From positions 64,047,911-64,111,910 of the forward strand of contig NC_039360.1 of assembly GCF_003573695.1 (NCBI RefSeq): DNA of 64,000 nucleotides. Direction: 5' to 3'. The notes under the pieces were generated by a model. It did no database searches, had not been told where the DNA came from, and was given only the letters and a program-made list of their open reading frames with translations. Numbering within the stretch: the stretch's first letter is position 1; each line of letters starts with the position of its first letter. Below, one piece after another: positions 11,941-25,984 of this stretch. The translations under genes and the position numbers were made by a program. Origin of the DNA: Papaver somniferum (taxonomy: Eukaryota; Streptophyta; Magnoliopsida; Ranunculales; Papaveraceae).

Positions 11941-13227
11941 TGGCTCGTTGCATTCGTATTCTCATTCACTGTAATATGAGGACCTTTCTAGTGATAATAA
12001 TATCCTAGAGTTTGCATACAAATATATACTTACCGTCATAGGAATTGTTCCATAAAGTGAGCACTTGTTTCGATGGATAGATAGGTATAATAAACAAGAG
12101 AATCAAGTATTTGTTATTAACCTTGAATGAAGTTCTTCATAAATGTCTTCGTGGAGTATGTAATCTTCATTCTTCAAGGATAAATGAAAACGAGACCAAA
12201 ATACACCACCAACTTCTTATTAGGAAACCTGTATGGACAAACTTAAATATAATTCCAGGAGTTCAACTTAATGAATCTCAATCAAGGAATAATATTTAGA
12301 GTTATATCTATATCTCTCATAATCAAAAAGTGTACAAAGACAAGTCCGCGAACCTGATTTACGTGTGAGAGTACTTGGACGATTTCAAATATCAATATCC
12401 AAGAATCAATCAAGTCGTATCCTACAAACAAGGATGGATGTATCTACTTTGATTGATTAACGTACAACTATAATATTTCAATTATATAAGAAAAATATAA
12501 TGCGGAAAAGAAATAAAACATACACCAGAAAATTTGTTATCGAGAGGAAACAAATGCAAGAAAAACCCCGGGACCTAGTCCAGATTGAACATCAAATTAT
12601 ATTGAGCCGCTACAGACACTAGCCTAACCAATTAACTTCGGACTGGAATGTAAGAGAGAGCGAATTAAACCCTCAAACAAAATTACAGTTGCATTCCTTA
12701 TGCTCTTGAATCCCAATAGAAATACGCACAATTGATTCCCTTAGCTGACGTCCTTTATATCCTAAGAGTTGCTTCAACTCAATTGAAAACTTTAAAACCA
12801 ATCTGCCTCCCACATATAAGCCTATATGGTGATTTCCTTTTTGATCGTGGATCAAGGTGAGACTGGAAATAGATAACAATAGAAAAAGTTAATCTAACCT
12901 CAAAATATGGACTTATGCTTCCCGAAGAGAATCCTAGATTATTATTCACCTTATAAGTATTAAACCGGTAGAATCACAAAGTCTGAGACGAAGAGAACTT
13001 TGCGATTTATATTTATCTTGTTCGAGTAGTAGATCAACAATCAAACAAGATCAGGATATACGAATTATCAAGATAAAAAATAGTTGGACCTAGCTTCACG
13101 AATCCCTATGACGTCTTTTTAGTCGTTAAACCCTAAAAGGGTTTTAGGAAGAGGACGAATCTAGTTTACAACTAGGACAAGCAAAGATAGTGTCGGGATT
13201 CAAAGATCCCAGTTGCTTGAGGTTCCC

Positions 13228-13237
13228 CTTATATAGA
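13228..13237 (-). promoter_or_regulatory. TATA-like site of the 3.26-kb unit
   Basis: CTATATAAGG on the minus strand, 360-720 bases downstream (minus sense) of the palindrome cluster and before an AAGCAACTGGGATC leader-like stretch. Repeated in units 2-4 near 16485, 19742 and 22999. Promoter function is inferred from position only. Confidence 0.35.
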
Positions 13238-13595
13238 CTTTCAAAGCATAGGTTGCTTTAGGTTTAAGCTAAGATAGCTTTGGAACCAAGCAAACAATAT
13301 CCACCGTTAGATGAATCTTTGAATCTGATTAACATAACAAGATACACACTATGGTTAGGATGAACCATAACCGAACCATGTATAAAGATATTATTCATAA
13401 ACGGTTAGCCGAAACTAGCCGATTGAACTATAAGCTTAATCATTTTCATAAACACTTAAGACTTTAGGTTTGAGTCACGACCATAGGCTATAATGTGATC
13501 AATCATGTATATATATATATAGTGTTCTTAGATATTTATTCAAATGCTAATTATCTCACAGAAATATTTTATGTGCATCTGAAAATATTCGAAAA

Positions 13596-13960
13596 GACAA
13601 GTACGTGTATCAGGTACGTGTACTCAACCTTGTTCGTGACCATATTTGTCATGGTACATGTACCGGGTATGTGTACCCTTAATAAAAATATAAGTTCCAG
13701 AACATACAAAACTTTTCCAATTTGCGTACCGGGTATGGATACCACAACGGTTTCAAAACCAACAGTTCTTTTCGTTATACTAGGTATGCGACCATTCAAG
13801 GTTCACGAGTTCACAAACTTTTTGTGGTATGAATACCGGGTATGCATACCACTAAGTCACAGTCGACATATAGCTACTCTGGTACGTGTACTGGGTACAT
13901 ATACTGCGGCTCCGGACCTATAACAATTTTTCCAGTTTGTGAAACTGGTATGCATACTGT
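13596..13960. repeat. Cluster of GGTATGCATACC / GGTACATGTACC palindromes
   Basis: Within 365 bases of unit 1 there are about ten 10-13-base palindromes of the form GGTAYNNRTACC. Perfect ones lie at 13653-13664 (GGTACATGTACC) and 13839-13850 (GGTATGCATACC). Several are arranged as back-to-back pairs joined by CCGGG or CTGGG: 13653-13678, 13725-13742, 13826-13850, 13881-13905. The same cluster recurs at 16851, 20108 and 23365 in units 2-4. It lies upstream (minus strand) of the TATA-like site, as expected for a promoter-proximal factor-binding cluster. Confidence 0.85.
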
Positions 13961-16900
13961 CATGTATCCAGATTTTCAGTAGTTCTATATTTTTCTCCAA
14001 ATCAATTCGAAACATTCCCAAATAACATCAATGACACATACCATTGTTCCAGGTTATTTTCGAATGATAATCTTGAATAATAATTTAGATTATGAATAAT
14101 AAATTGTTCTTAACTGAAATTCATCAAGTATGAACAAATGTTCATTAAGCTTAGTCATATATATTCGAGAACTAATTACCAAGATGAGTTTGACTGGAAA
14201 TTCTTGATATGCTTATGGTAGTCTAATTAGTTACGCGACAATGTCTCATAGATATAAGGATGGATATAACTTGAGAAATAGGTGGTTCAATAATCACTTA
14301 CCTTTTGTTGAAGAAGTTCTCCAAAAGCTTCGGTTGATCTTCGACTTTAAACGGTAGAACACAGTGATGTACGATTCTCAACTACATACTTCTATCCTAA
14401 TCCGAGACTTAACTAATGGTAGGCTAGAAATCAAGATATAGTTTTGACAACTAAATTTTACAACAAGCTTGAGATAGCAACACTTGTGAGTTCGACCGAG
14501 CAATGATCTAACAATAACTTTGATTCAATAATCCACTTCTTAACCTAATCTAGTCCGAAACTGACTTTGTTAAACTAAATCAAGAATGTGTTTTGTCATC
14601 TAAATTTGACGACTAACTTGACATACCAATGCTAATGGGTTCAACCGAGCATTGCTCTAAGATACTCTTTATTCTCATGGACACGTCCACTACTGACTCC
14701 TAATAATGTCCCCTCGAGAGTCGACGGCCAAATAAAAAGGGTTCCTTAGTCTCATACTAATACGAGACACTATCATCATACATAAGCCTCATCCCCAACC
14801 TCATAAACATGCCAACAGATGGTATCATGAGTATGAGTGATACAAAATCATTCAAACACGTAACAAAACTATACACAAAACCCCCAATCTATGTGCGCTC
14901 ATCAAGGGACCCCACTAAAGGGAATTAAACCTCTACGTGCCATGCATGGATGACCACACAAAGTTTATATTCAACCTCAGTTAATCTCGTGTATCACACA
15001 CGATCCACATGTTATCTCGTGCTATCTCGAGCTCTCCACATGACTCAGATTAGTCATAATGTACATATTAAGAATAATCCTCTACCCAGTTAAGATTGAA
15101 TATCAAGATATTGCTTCCTACCAACACATCACACACGAAGGTTGACTCATTCACACATATGAAGAGATGTAATTTAGGTTTGGCTCGTTGCATTCGTATT
15201 CTCATTCACTGTAATATGAGGACCTTTCTAGTGATAATAATATCCTAGAGTTTGCATACAAATATATACTTACCGTCATAGGAATTGTTCCATAAAGTGA
15301 GCACTTGTTTCGATGGATAGATAGGTATAATAAACAAGAGAATCAAGTATTTGTTATTAACCTTGAATGAAGTTCTTCATAAATGTCTTCGTGGAGTATG
15401 CAATCTTCATTCTTCAAGGATAAATGAAAACGAGGGGGTACCAAAATACACCACCAACTTCTTATTAGGAAACCTGTATGGACAAACTTAAATATAATTC
15501 CGGGAGTTCAACTTAATGAATCTCAATCAAGGAATAATATTTAGAGTTATATCTATATCTCTCACAATCAAAAAGTGTACAAAGACAAGTCCGCGAGCTT
15601 GATTTACGTGTGAGAGTACTTGGACGATTTCAAATATCAATATCCAAGAATCAATCAAGTCGTATCCTACAAACAAGGATGGATGTATCTACTTTGATTG
15701 ATTAACGTACAACCTATAATATTTCAATTATAAAGATAAACAATATAATGCGGAAAAGAAATAAAACATACACCAGAAAATTTGTTATCGAGGAAACTGC
15801 AAATGTAGAAAAACCCCGGGACCTAGTCCAGATTGAACATCAAATTATATTAAGCCGCTACAGACACTAGCCTACTACCAATTAACTTCGGACTGGAATG
15901 TAGTTGAGAGCGAATTAAACCCTCACAAAAATTCAGTTACAGTTGCATTCCTTATGCCTCTTGAATCCCAATAGAAATACGCACAATTGATTCCCTTAGC
16001 TGACGTCCTTTATATCCTAAGAGTTGCTTCAACTCAATTGAAAACTTTAAAACCAATCTGCCTCCCACATATAAGCCTATATGGTGATTTCCTTTTTGAT
16101 CGTGGATCAAGGTGAGACTGGAAATAGATAACAATAGAAAAAGTTAATCTAACCTCAAAATATGGACTTATGCTTCCCGAAGAGAATCCTAGATTATTAT
16201 TCACCTTATAAGTATTAAACCGGTGGAATCACAAAGTCTGAGACGAAGAGAACTTTGAGATTTATATTTATCTTGTTCGAGTAGTAGATCAACAATCAAA
16301 CAAGATCAGGATATATGAATTATCAAGATAAAAAATAGTTGGACCTAGCTTCACGAATCCCTATGACGTCTTTTTAGTCGTTAAATCCTAAAAGGGTTTT
16401 AGGAAGAGGACGACTCTAGTTTACAACTAGGACAAGCAAAGATAGTGTCGGGATTCAAAGATCCCAGTTGCTTGAGGTTCCCCTTATATAGACTTTCAAA
16501 GCATAGGTTGCTTTAGGTTTAAGCTAAGATAGCTTTGGAACCAAGCAAACAATATCCACCGTTAGATGAATCTTTGAATCTGATTAACATAACAAGATAC
16601 ACACTATGGTTAGGATGAACCATAACCGAACCATGTATAAAGACATTATTCATAAACGGTTAGCCGAAACTAGCCGATTGAACTATAAGCTTAATCATTT
16701 TCATAAACACTTAAGACTTTAGGTTTGAGTCACAACCATAGGCTATAATGTGATCAATCATGTATATATATATATAGTGTTCTTAGAGATTTATTCAAAT
16801 GCTAATTATCTCACAGAAATATTTTATGTGCATCTGAAAATATTCGAAAAGACAAGTACGTGTATCAGGTACGTGTACTCAACCTTGTTCGTGACTATAT

Positions 16901-19900
16901 TTGTCATGGTACATGTACCGGGTATGTGTACCCTTAATAAAAATATAAGTTCCAGAACATACAAAACTTTTCCAATTTGCGTACCGGGTATGGATACCAC
17001 AACGGTTTCAAAACCAACAGTTCTTTTTCGTTATACTAGGTATGCGACCATTCAAGGTTCACGAGTTCACAAACTTTTTGTGGTATGAATACCGGGTATG
17101 CATACCACTAAGTCACAGTCGACATATAGCTACTCTGGTACGTGTACTGGGTACATATACTGCGGATCCGGACCTATAACAATTTTTCCAGTTTGTGAAA
17201 CTGGTATGCATACTGTCATGTATCCAGATTTTCAGTAGTTCTATATTTTTCTCCAAATCAATTCGAAACATTCCCAAATAACATCAATGACACATACCAT
17301 TGTTCCAGGTTATTTTCGAATGATAATCTTGAATAATAATTTAGATTATGAATAATAAATTGTTCTTAACTGAAATTCATCAAGTATGAACAAATGTTCA
17401 TTAAGCTTAGTCATATATATTTCGAGAACTAATTACCAAGATGAGTTTGACTGGAAATTCTTGATATGCTTATGGTAGTCTAATTAGTTACGCGACAATG
17501 TCTCATAGATATAAGGATGGATATAACTTGAGAAATAGGTGGTTCAATAATCACTTACCTTTTGTTGAAGAAGTTCTCCAAAAGCTTCGGTTGATCTTCG
17601 ACTTTAAACGGTAGAACACAGTGATGTACGATTCTCAACTACATACTTCTATCCTAATCCGAGACTTAACTAATGGTAGGCTAGAAATCAAGATATAGTT
17701 TTGACAACTAAATTTTACAACAAGCTTGAGATAGCAACACTTGTGAGTTCGACCGAGCAATGATCTAACAATAACTTTGATTCAATAATCCACTTCTTAA
17801 CCTAATCTAGTCCGAAACTGACTTTGTTAAACTAAATCAAGAATGTGTTTTGTCATCTAAATTTGACGACTAACTTGACATACCAATGCTAATGGGTTCA
17901 ACCGAGCATTGCTCTAAGATACTCTTTATTCTCATGGACACGTCCACTACTGACTCCTAATAATGTCCCCTCGAGAGTCGACGGCCAAATAAAAAGGGTT
18001 CCTTAGTCTCATACTAATACGAGACACTATCATCATACATAAGCCTCATCCCCAACCTCATAAACATGCCAACAGATGGTATCATGAGTATGAGTGATAC
18101 AAAATCATTCAAACACGTAACAAAACTATACACAAAACCCCCAATCTATGTGCGCTCATCAAGGGACCCCACTAAAGGGAATTAAACCTCTACGTGCCAT
18201 GCATGGATGACCACACAAAGTTTATATTCAACCTCAGTTAATCTCGTGTATCACACACGATCCACATGTTATCTCGTGCTATCTCGAGCTCTCCACATGA
18301 CTCAGATTAGTCATAATGTACATATTAAGAATAATCCTCTACCCAGTTAAGATTGAATATCAAGATATTGCTTCCTACCAACACATCACACACGAAGGTT
18401 GACTCATTCACACATATGAAGAGATGTAATTTAGGTTTGGCTCGTTGCATTCGTATTCTCATTCACTGTAATATGAGGACCTTTCTAGTGATAATAATAT
18501 CCTAGAGTTTGCATACAAATATATACTTACCGTCATAGGAATTGTTCCATAAAGTGAGCACTTGTTTCGATGGATAGATAGGTATAATAAACAAGAGAAT
18601 CAAGTATTTGTTATTAACCTTGAATGAAGTTCTTCATAAATGTCTTCGTGGAGTATGCAATCTTCATTCTTCAAGGATAAATGAAAACGAGGGGGTACCA
18701 AAATACACCACCAACTTCTTATTAGGAAACCTGTATGGACAAACTTAAATATAATTCCGGGAGTTCAACTTAATGAATCTCAATCAAGGAATAATATTTA
18801 GAGTTATATCTATATCTCTCACAATCAAAAAGTGTACAAAGACAAGTCCGCGAGCTTGATTTACGTGTGAGAGTACTTGGACGATTTCAAATATCAATAT
18901 CCAAGAATCAATCAAGTCGTATCCTACAAACAAGGATGGATGTATCTACTTTGATTGATTAACGTACAACCTATAATATTTCAATTATAAAGATAAACAA
19001 TATAATGCGGAAAAGAAATAAAACATACACCAGAAAATTTGTTATCGAGGAAACTGCAAATGTAGAAAAACCCCGGGACCTAGTCCAGATTGAACATCAA
19101 ATTATATTAAGCCGCTACAGACACTAGCCTACTACCAATTAACTTCGGACTGGAATGTAGTTGAGAGCGAATTAAACCCTCACAAAAATTCAGTTACAGT
19201 TGCATTCCTTATGCCTCTTGAATCCCAATAGAAATACGCACAATTGATTCCCTTAGCTGACGTCCTTTATATCCTAAGAGTTGCTTCAACTCAATTGAAA
19301 ACTTTAAAACCAATCTGCCTCCCACATATAAGCCTATATGGTGATTTCCTTTTTGATCGTGGATCAAGGTGAGACTGGAAATAGATAACAATAGAAAAAG
19401 TTAATCTAACCTCAAAATATGGACTTATGCTTCCCGAAGAGAATCCTAGATTATTATTCACCTTATAAGTATTAAACCGGTGGAATCACAAAGTCTGAGA
19501 CGAAGAGAACTTTGAGATTTATATTTATCTTGTTCGAGTAGTAGATCAACAATCAAACAAGATCAGGATATATGAATTATCAAGATAAAAAATAGTTGGA
19601 CCTAGCTTCACGAATCCCTATGACGTCTTTTTAGTCGTTAAATCCTAAAAGGGTTTTAGGAAGAGGACGACTCTAGTTTACAACTAGGACAAGCAAAGAT
19701 AGTGTCGGGATTCAAAGATCCCAGTTGCTTGAGGTTCCCCTTATATAGACTTTCAAAGCATAGGTTGCTTTAGGTTTAAGCTAAGATAGCTTTGGAACCA
19801 AGCAAACAATATCCACCGTTAGATGAATCTTTGAATCTGATTAACATAACAAGATACACACTATGGTTAGGATGAACCATAACCGAACCATGTATAAAGA

Positions 19901-22738
19901 CATTATTCATAAACGGTTAGCCGAAACTAGCCGATTGAACTATAAGCTTAATCATTTTCATAAACACTTAAGACTTTAGGTTTGAGTCACAACCATAGGC
20001 TATAATGTGATCAATCATGTATATATATATATAGTGTTCTTAGAGATTTATTCAAATGCTAATTATCTCACAGAAATATTTTATGTGCATCTGAAAATAT
20101 TCGAAAAGACAAGTACGTGTATCAGGTACGTGTACTCAACCTTGTTCGTGACTATATTTGTCATGGTACATGTACCGGGTATGTGTACCCTTAATAAAAA
20201 TATAAGTTCCAGAACATACAAAACTTTTCCAATTTGCGTACCGGGTATGGATACCACAACGGTTTCAAAACCAACAGTTCTTTTTCGTTATACTAGGTAT
20301 GCGACCATTCAAGGTTCACGAGTTCACAAACTTTTTGTGGTATGAATACCGGGTATGCATACCACTAAGTCACAGTCGACATATAGCTACTCTGGTACGT
20401 GTACTGGGTACATATACTGCGGATCCGGACCTATAACAATTTTTCCAGTTTGTGAAACTGGTATGCATACTGTCATGTATCCAGATTTTCAGTAGTTCTA
20501 TATTTTTCTCCAAATCAATTCGAAACATTCCCAAATAACATCAATGACACATACCATTGTTCCAGGTTATTTTCGAATGATAATCTTGAATAATAATTTA
20601 GATTATGAATAATAAATTGTTCTTAACTGAAATTCATCAAGTATGAACAAATGTTCATTAAGCTTAGTCATATATATTTCGAGAACTAATTACCAAGATG
20701 AGTTTGACTGGAAATTCTTGATATGCTTATGGTAGTCTAATTAGTTACGCGACAATGTCTCATAGATATAAGGATGGATATAACTTGAGAAATAGGTGGT
20801 TCAATAATCACTTACCTTTTGTTGAAGAAGTTCTCCAAAAGCTTCGGTTGATCTTCGACTTTAAACGGTAGAACACAGTGATGTACGATTCTCAACTACA
20901 TACTTCTATCCTAATCCGAGACTTAACTAATGGTAGGCTAGAAATCAAGATATAGTTTTGACAACTAAATTTTACAACAAGCTTGAGATAGCAACACTTG
21001 TGAGTTCGACCGAGCAATGATCTAACAATAACTTTGATTCAATAATCCACTTCTTAACCTAATCTAGTCCGAAACTGACTTTGTTAAACTAAATCAAGAA
21101 TGTGTTTTGTCATCTAAATTTGACGACTAACTTGACATACCAATGCTAATGGGTTCAACCGAGCATTGCTCTAAGATACTCTTTATTCTCATGGACACGT
21201 CCACTACTGACTCCTAATAATGTCCCCTCGAGAGTCGACGGCCAAATAAAAAGGGTTCCTTAGTCTCATACTAATACGAGACACTATCATCATACATAAG
21301 CCTCATCCCCAACCTCATAAACATGCCAACAGATGGTATCATGAGTATGAGTGATACAAAATCATTCAAACACGTAACAAAACTATACACAAAACCCCCA
21401 ATCTATGTGCGCTCATCAAGGGACCCCACTAAAGGGAATTAAACCTCTACGTGCCATGCATGGATGACCACACAAAGTTTATATTCAACCTCAGTTAATC
21501 TCGTGTATCACACACGATCCACATGTTATCTCGTGCTATCTCGAGCTCTCCACATGACTCAGATTAGTCATAATGTACATATTAAGAATAATCCTCTACC
21601 CAGTTAAGATTGAATATCAAGATATTGCTTCCTACCAACACATCACACACGAAGGTTGACTCATTCACACATATGAAGAGATGTAATTTAGGTTTGGCTC
21701 GTTGCATTCGTATTCTCATTCACTGTAATATGAGGACCTTTCTAGTGATAATAATATCCTAGAGTTTGCATACAAATATATACTTACCGTCATAGGAATT
21801 GTTCCATAAAGTGAGCACTTGTTTCGATGGATAGATAGGTATAATAAACAAGAGAATCAAGTATTTGTTATTAACCTTGAATGAAGTTCTTCATAAATGT
21901 CTTCGTGGAGTATGCAATCTTCATTCTTCAAGGATAAATGAAAACGAGGGGGTACCAAAATACACCACCAACTTCTTATTAGGAAACCTGTATGGACAAA
22001 CTTAAATATAATTCCGGGAGTTCAACTTAATGAATCTCAATCAAGGAATAATATTTAGAGTTATATCTATATCTCTCACAATCAAAAAGTGTACAAAGAC
22101 AAGTCCGCGAGCTTGATTTACGTGTGAGAGTACTTGGACGATTTCAAATATCAATATCCAAGAATCAATCAAGTCGTATCCTACAAACAAGGATGGATGT
22201 ATCTACTTTGATTGATTAACGTACAACCTATAATATTTCAATTATAAAGATAAACAATATAATGCGGAAAAGAAATAAAACATACACCAGAAAATTTGTT
22301 ATCGAGGAAACTGCAAATGTAGAAAAACCCCGGGACCTAGTCCAGATTGAACATCAAATTATATTAAGCCGCTACAGACACTAGCCTACTACCAATTAAC
22401 TTCGGACTGGAATGTAGTTGAGAGCGAATTAAACCCTCACAAAAATTCAGTTACAGTTGCATTCCTTATGCCTCTTGAATCCCAATAGAAATACGCACAA
22501 TTGATTCCCTTAGCTGACGTCCTTTATATCCTAAGAGTTGCTTCAACTCAATTGAAAACTTTAAAACCAATCTGCCTCCCACATATAAGCCTATATGGTG
22601 ATTTCCTTTTTGATCGTGGATCAAGGTGAGACTGGAAATAGATAACAATAGAAAAAGTTAATCTAACCTCAAAATATGGACTTATGCTTCCCGAAGAGAA
22701 TCCTAGATTATTATTCACCTTATAAGTATTAAACCGGT

Positions 22739-22930
22739 AGAATCACAAAGTCTGAGACGAAGAGAACTTTGCGATTTATATTTATCTTGTTCGAGTAGTA
22801 GATCAACAATCAAACAAGATCAGGATATACGAATTATCAAGATAAAAAATAGTTGGACCTAGCTTCACGAATCCCTATGACGTCTTTTTAGTCGTTAAAC
22901 CCTAAAAGGGTTTTAGGAAGAGGACGAATC
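22739..22930. other. Unit-1-type tract inside unit 4 of the tandem array
   Basis: At five variable positions (CCGGTAGAATC, TTTGCGATT, GATATACGAA, TTAAACCCTAAA, GACGAATCTAG) unit 4 carries the unit 1 base, while units 2 and 3 share another. On both sides (22446-22470 and from about 23155) unit 4 has the unit 2/3 type. This is a mosaic, as left by gene conversion or unequal crossing-over. Confidence 0.75.
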
Positions 22931-25710
22931 TAGTTTACAACTAGGACAAGCAAAGATAGTGTCGGGATTCAAAGATCCCAGTTGCTTGAGGTTCCCCTTA
23001 TATAGACTTTCAAAGCATAGGTTGCTTTAGGTTTAAGCTAAGATAGCTTTGGAACCAAGCAAACAATATCCACCGTTAGATGAATCTTTGAATCTGATTA
23101 ACATAACAAGATACACACTATGGTTAGGATGAACCATAACCGAACCATGTATAAAGACATTATTCATAAACGGTTAGCCGAAACTAGCCGATTGAACTAT
23201 AAGCTTAATCATTTTCATAAACACTTAAGACTTTAGGTTTGAGTCACAACCATAGGCTATAATGTGATCAATCATGTATATATATATATAGTGTTCTTAG
23301 AGATTTATTCAAATGCTAATTATCTCACAGAAATATTTTATGTGCATCTGAAAATATTCGAAAAGACAAGTACGTGTATCAGGTACGTGTACTCAACCTT
23401 GTTCGTGACTATATTTGTCATGGTACATGTACCGGGTATGTGTACCCTTAATAAAAATATAAGTTCCAGAACATACAAAACTTTTCCAATTTGCGTACCG
23501 GGTATGGATACCACAACGGTTTCAAAACCAACAGTTCTTTTTCGTTATACTAGGTATGCGACCATTCAAGGTTCACGAGTTCACAAACTTTTTGTGGTAT
23601 GAATACCGGGTATGCATACCACTAAGTCACAGTCGACATATAGCTACTCTGGTACGTGTACTGGGTACATATACTGCGGATCCGGACCTATAACAATTTT
23701 TCCAGTTTGTGAAACTGGTATGCATACTGTCATGTATCCAGATTTTCAGTAGTTCTATATTTTTCTCCAAATCAATTCGAAACATTCCCAAATAACATCA
23801 ATGACACATACCATTGTTCCAGGTTATTTTCGAATGATAATCTTGAATCATAATTTAGATTATGAATAATAAATTGTTCTTAACTGAAATTCATCAAGTA
23901 TGAACAAATGTTCATTAAGCTTAGTCATATATATTTCGAGAACTAATTACCAAGATAAGTTTGACTGGAAATTCTTGATATGCTTATGATAGTCTAATTA
24001 GTTACGCGACAATGTCTCATAGATATAAGGATGGATATAACTTGAGAAATAGGTGGTTCAATAATCACTTACCTTTTGTTGAAGAAGTTCTCCAAAAGCT
24101 TCGGTTGATCTTCGACTTTAAACGGTAGAACACAGTGATGTACGATTCTCAACTACATACTTCTATCCTAATCCGAGACTTAACTAATTGTAGACTAGAA
24201 ATCAAGATATAGTTTTGACAACTAAATTTGACAACAAGCTTGAGATAGCAACACTTGTGAGTTCGACCGAGAAATGATCTAACAATAACTTTGATTCAAT
24301 AATCCACTTCTTAACCTAATCTAGTCCGAAACTGACTTTGTTAAACTAAATCAAGAATGTGTTTTGTCATCTAAATTTGACGACTAACTTGACATACCAA
24401 TGCTAATGGGTTCAACCGAGCATTGCTCTAAGATACTCTTTATTCTCATGGACACGTCCACTACTGACTCCTAATAATGTCCCCTCGAGAGTCGACGGCC
24501 AAATAAAAAGGGTTCCTTAGTCTCATACTAATACGAGACACTATCATCATACATAAGCCTCATCCCCAACCTCATAAACATGCCAACAGATGGTATCATG
24601 AGTATGAGTGATACAAAATCATTCAAACACGTAACAAAACTATACACAAAACCCCCAATCTATGTGCGCTCATCAAGGGACCCCACTAAAGGGAATTAAA
24701 CCTCTACGTGCCATGCATGGATGACCACACAAAGTTTATATTCAACCTCAGTTAATCTCGTGTATCACACACGATCCACATGTTATCTCGTGCTATCTCG
24801 AGCTCTCCACATGACTCAGATTAGTCATAATGTACATATTAAGAATAATCCTCTACCCAGTTAAGATTGAATATCAAGATATTGCTTCCTACCAACACAT
24901 CACACACGAAGGTTGACTCATTCACACATATGAAGAGATGTAATTTAGGTTTGGCTCGTTGCATTCGTATTCTCATTCACTGTAATATGAGGACCTTTCT
25001 AGTGATAATAATATCCTAGAGTTTGCATACAAATATATACTTACCGTCATAGGAATTGTTCCATAAAGTGAGCACTTGTTTCGATGGATAGATAGGTATA
25101 ATAAACAAGAGAATCAAGTATTTGTTATTAACCTTGAATGAAGTTCTTCATAAATGTCTTCGTGGAGTATGCAATCTTCATTCTTCAAGGATAAATGAAA
25201 ACGAGGGGGTACCAAAATACACCACCAACTTCTTATTAGGAAACCTGTATGGACAAACTTAAATATAATTCCGGGAGTTCAACTTAATGAATCTCAATCA
25301 AGGAATAATATTTAGAGTTATATCTATATCTCTCACAATCAAAAAGTGTACAAAGACAAGTCCGCGAGCTTGATTTACGTGTGAGAGTACTTGGACGATT
25401 TCAAATATCAATATCCAAGAATCAATCAAGTCGTATCCTACAAACAAGGATGGATGTATCTACTTTGATTGATTAACGTACAACCTATAATATTTCAATT
25501 ATAAAGATAAACAATATAATGCGGAAAAGAAATAAAACATACACCAGAAAATTTGTTATCGAGGAAACTGCAAATGTAGAAAAACCCCGGGACCTAGTCC
25601 AGATTGAACATCAAATTATATTAAGCCGCTACAGACACTAGCCTACTACCAATTAACTTCGGACTGGAATGTAGTTGAGAGCGAATTAAACCCTCACAAC
25701 AATTCAGTTG

Positions 25711-25984
25711 CTAGAAATAGATTTTTTTAGATATTGAGACAATACTGTCTGTCTCTTGTCATTCTTTATTCTTATGTTGCTAGGGTATAATACTTTTTGG
25801 ATTTAGGGGTTATTCCCTGAAGAACTTTTTAATCTAGTTTTTTATATGTGCTAGAATGGTTGCACAAATAAAACTTACTTACCTATCCTATCGATGTAAC
25901 TCACAAGTTTAATATACCAATCTAACATCCATTATATATACAAGAGGAAAAGGAATAAAATATAATGCAAATTATAAACGCGCG
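25711..25984. other. No gene seen
   Basis: AT-rich sequence after the sudden end of the tandem array. No ORF, repeat or RNA gene that I can support. Confidence 0.6.

Larger units (their letters stand above)
11941..25710 (-). repeat. Tandem array of a 3257-bp unit, 4.2 copies
   Basis: Units start at TGGCTCGTTGCATTCG: 11941, 15181, 18438, 21695 and 24952. Unit 1 is 3240 bases; units 2, 3 and 4 are exactly 3257; the last is partial (about 759 bases) and stops at AATTCAGTTG. Units 2 and 3 look identical by eye. No unit codes for a recognisable protein; ORFs are under 145 codons. On the minus strand the unit has a TATATAAGG promoter-like site, an AAACCCTTTTAGGGTTT stretch and long untranslated-leader-like sequence, so I infer it derives from the LTR of a retrotransposon read on the minus strand. 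That is inference, since no coding region or inner LTR pair is visible. Confidence 0.93.

Noticed and set aside
14815..14835. TGGTATCATGAG as a tRNA-Met primer-binding site inside the 3.26-kb unit
   Set aside because: It resembles TGGTATCAGAGC but no LTR end lies directly before it and no internal coding region follows.
12673..24000. Repeated small ORFs in the tandem units (60-142 codons on both strands)
   Set aside because: They recur only because the DNA is tandemly repeated, have no recognisable domain and differ by frameshift between units.
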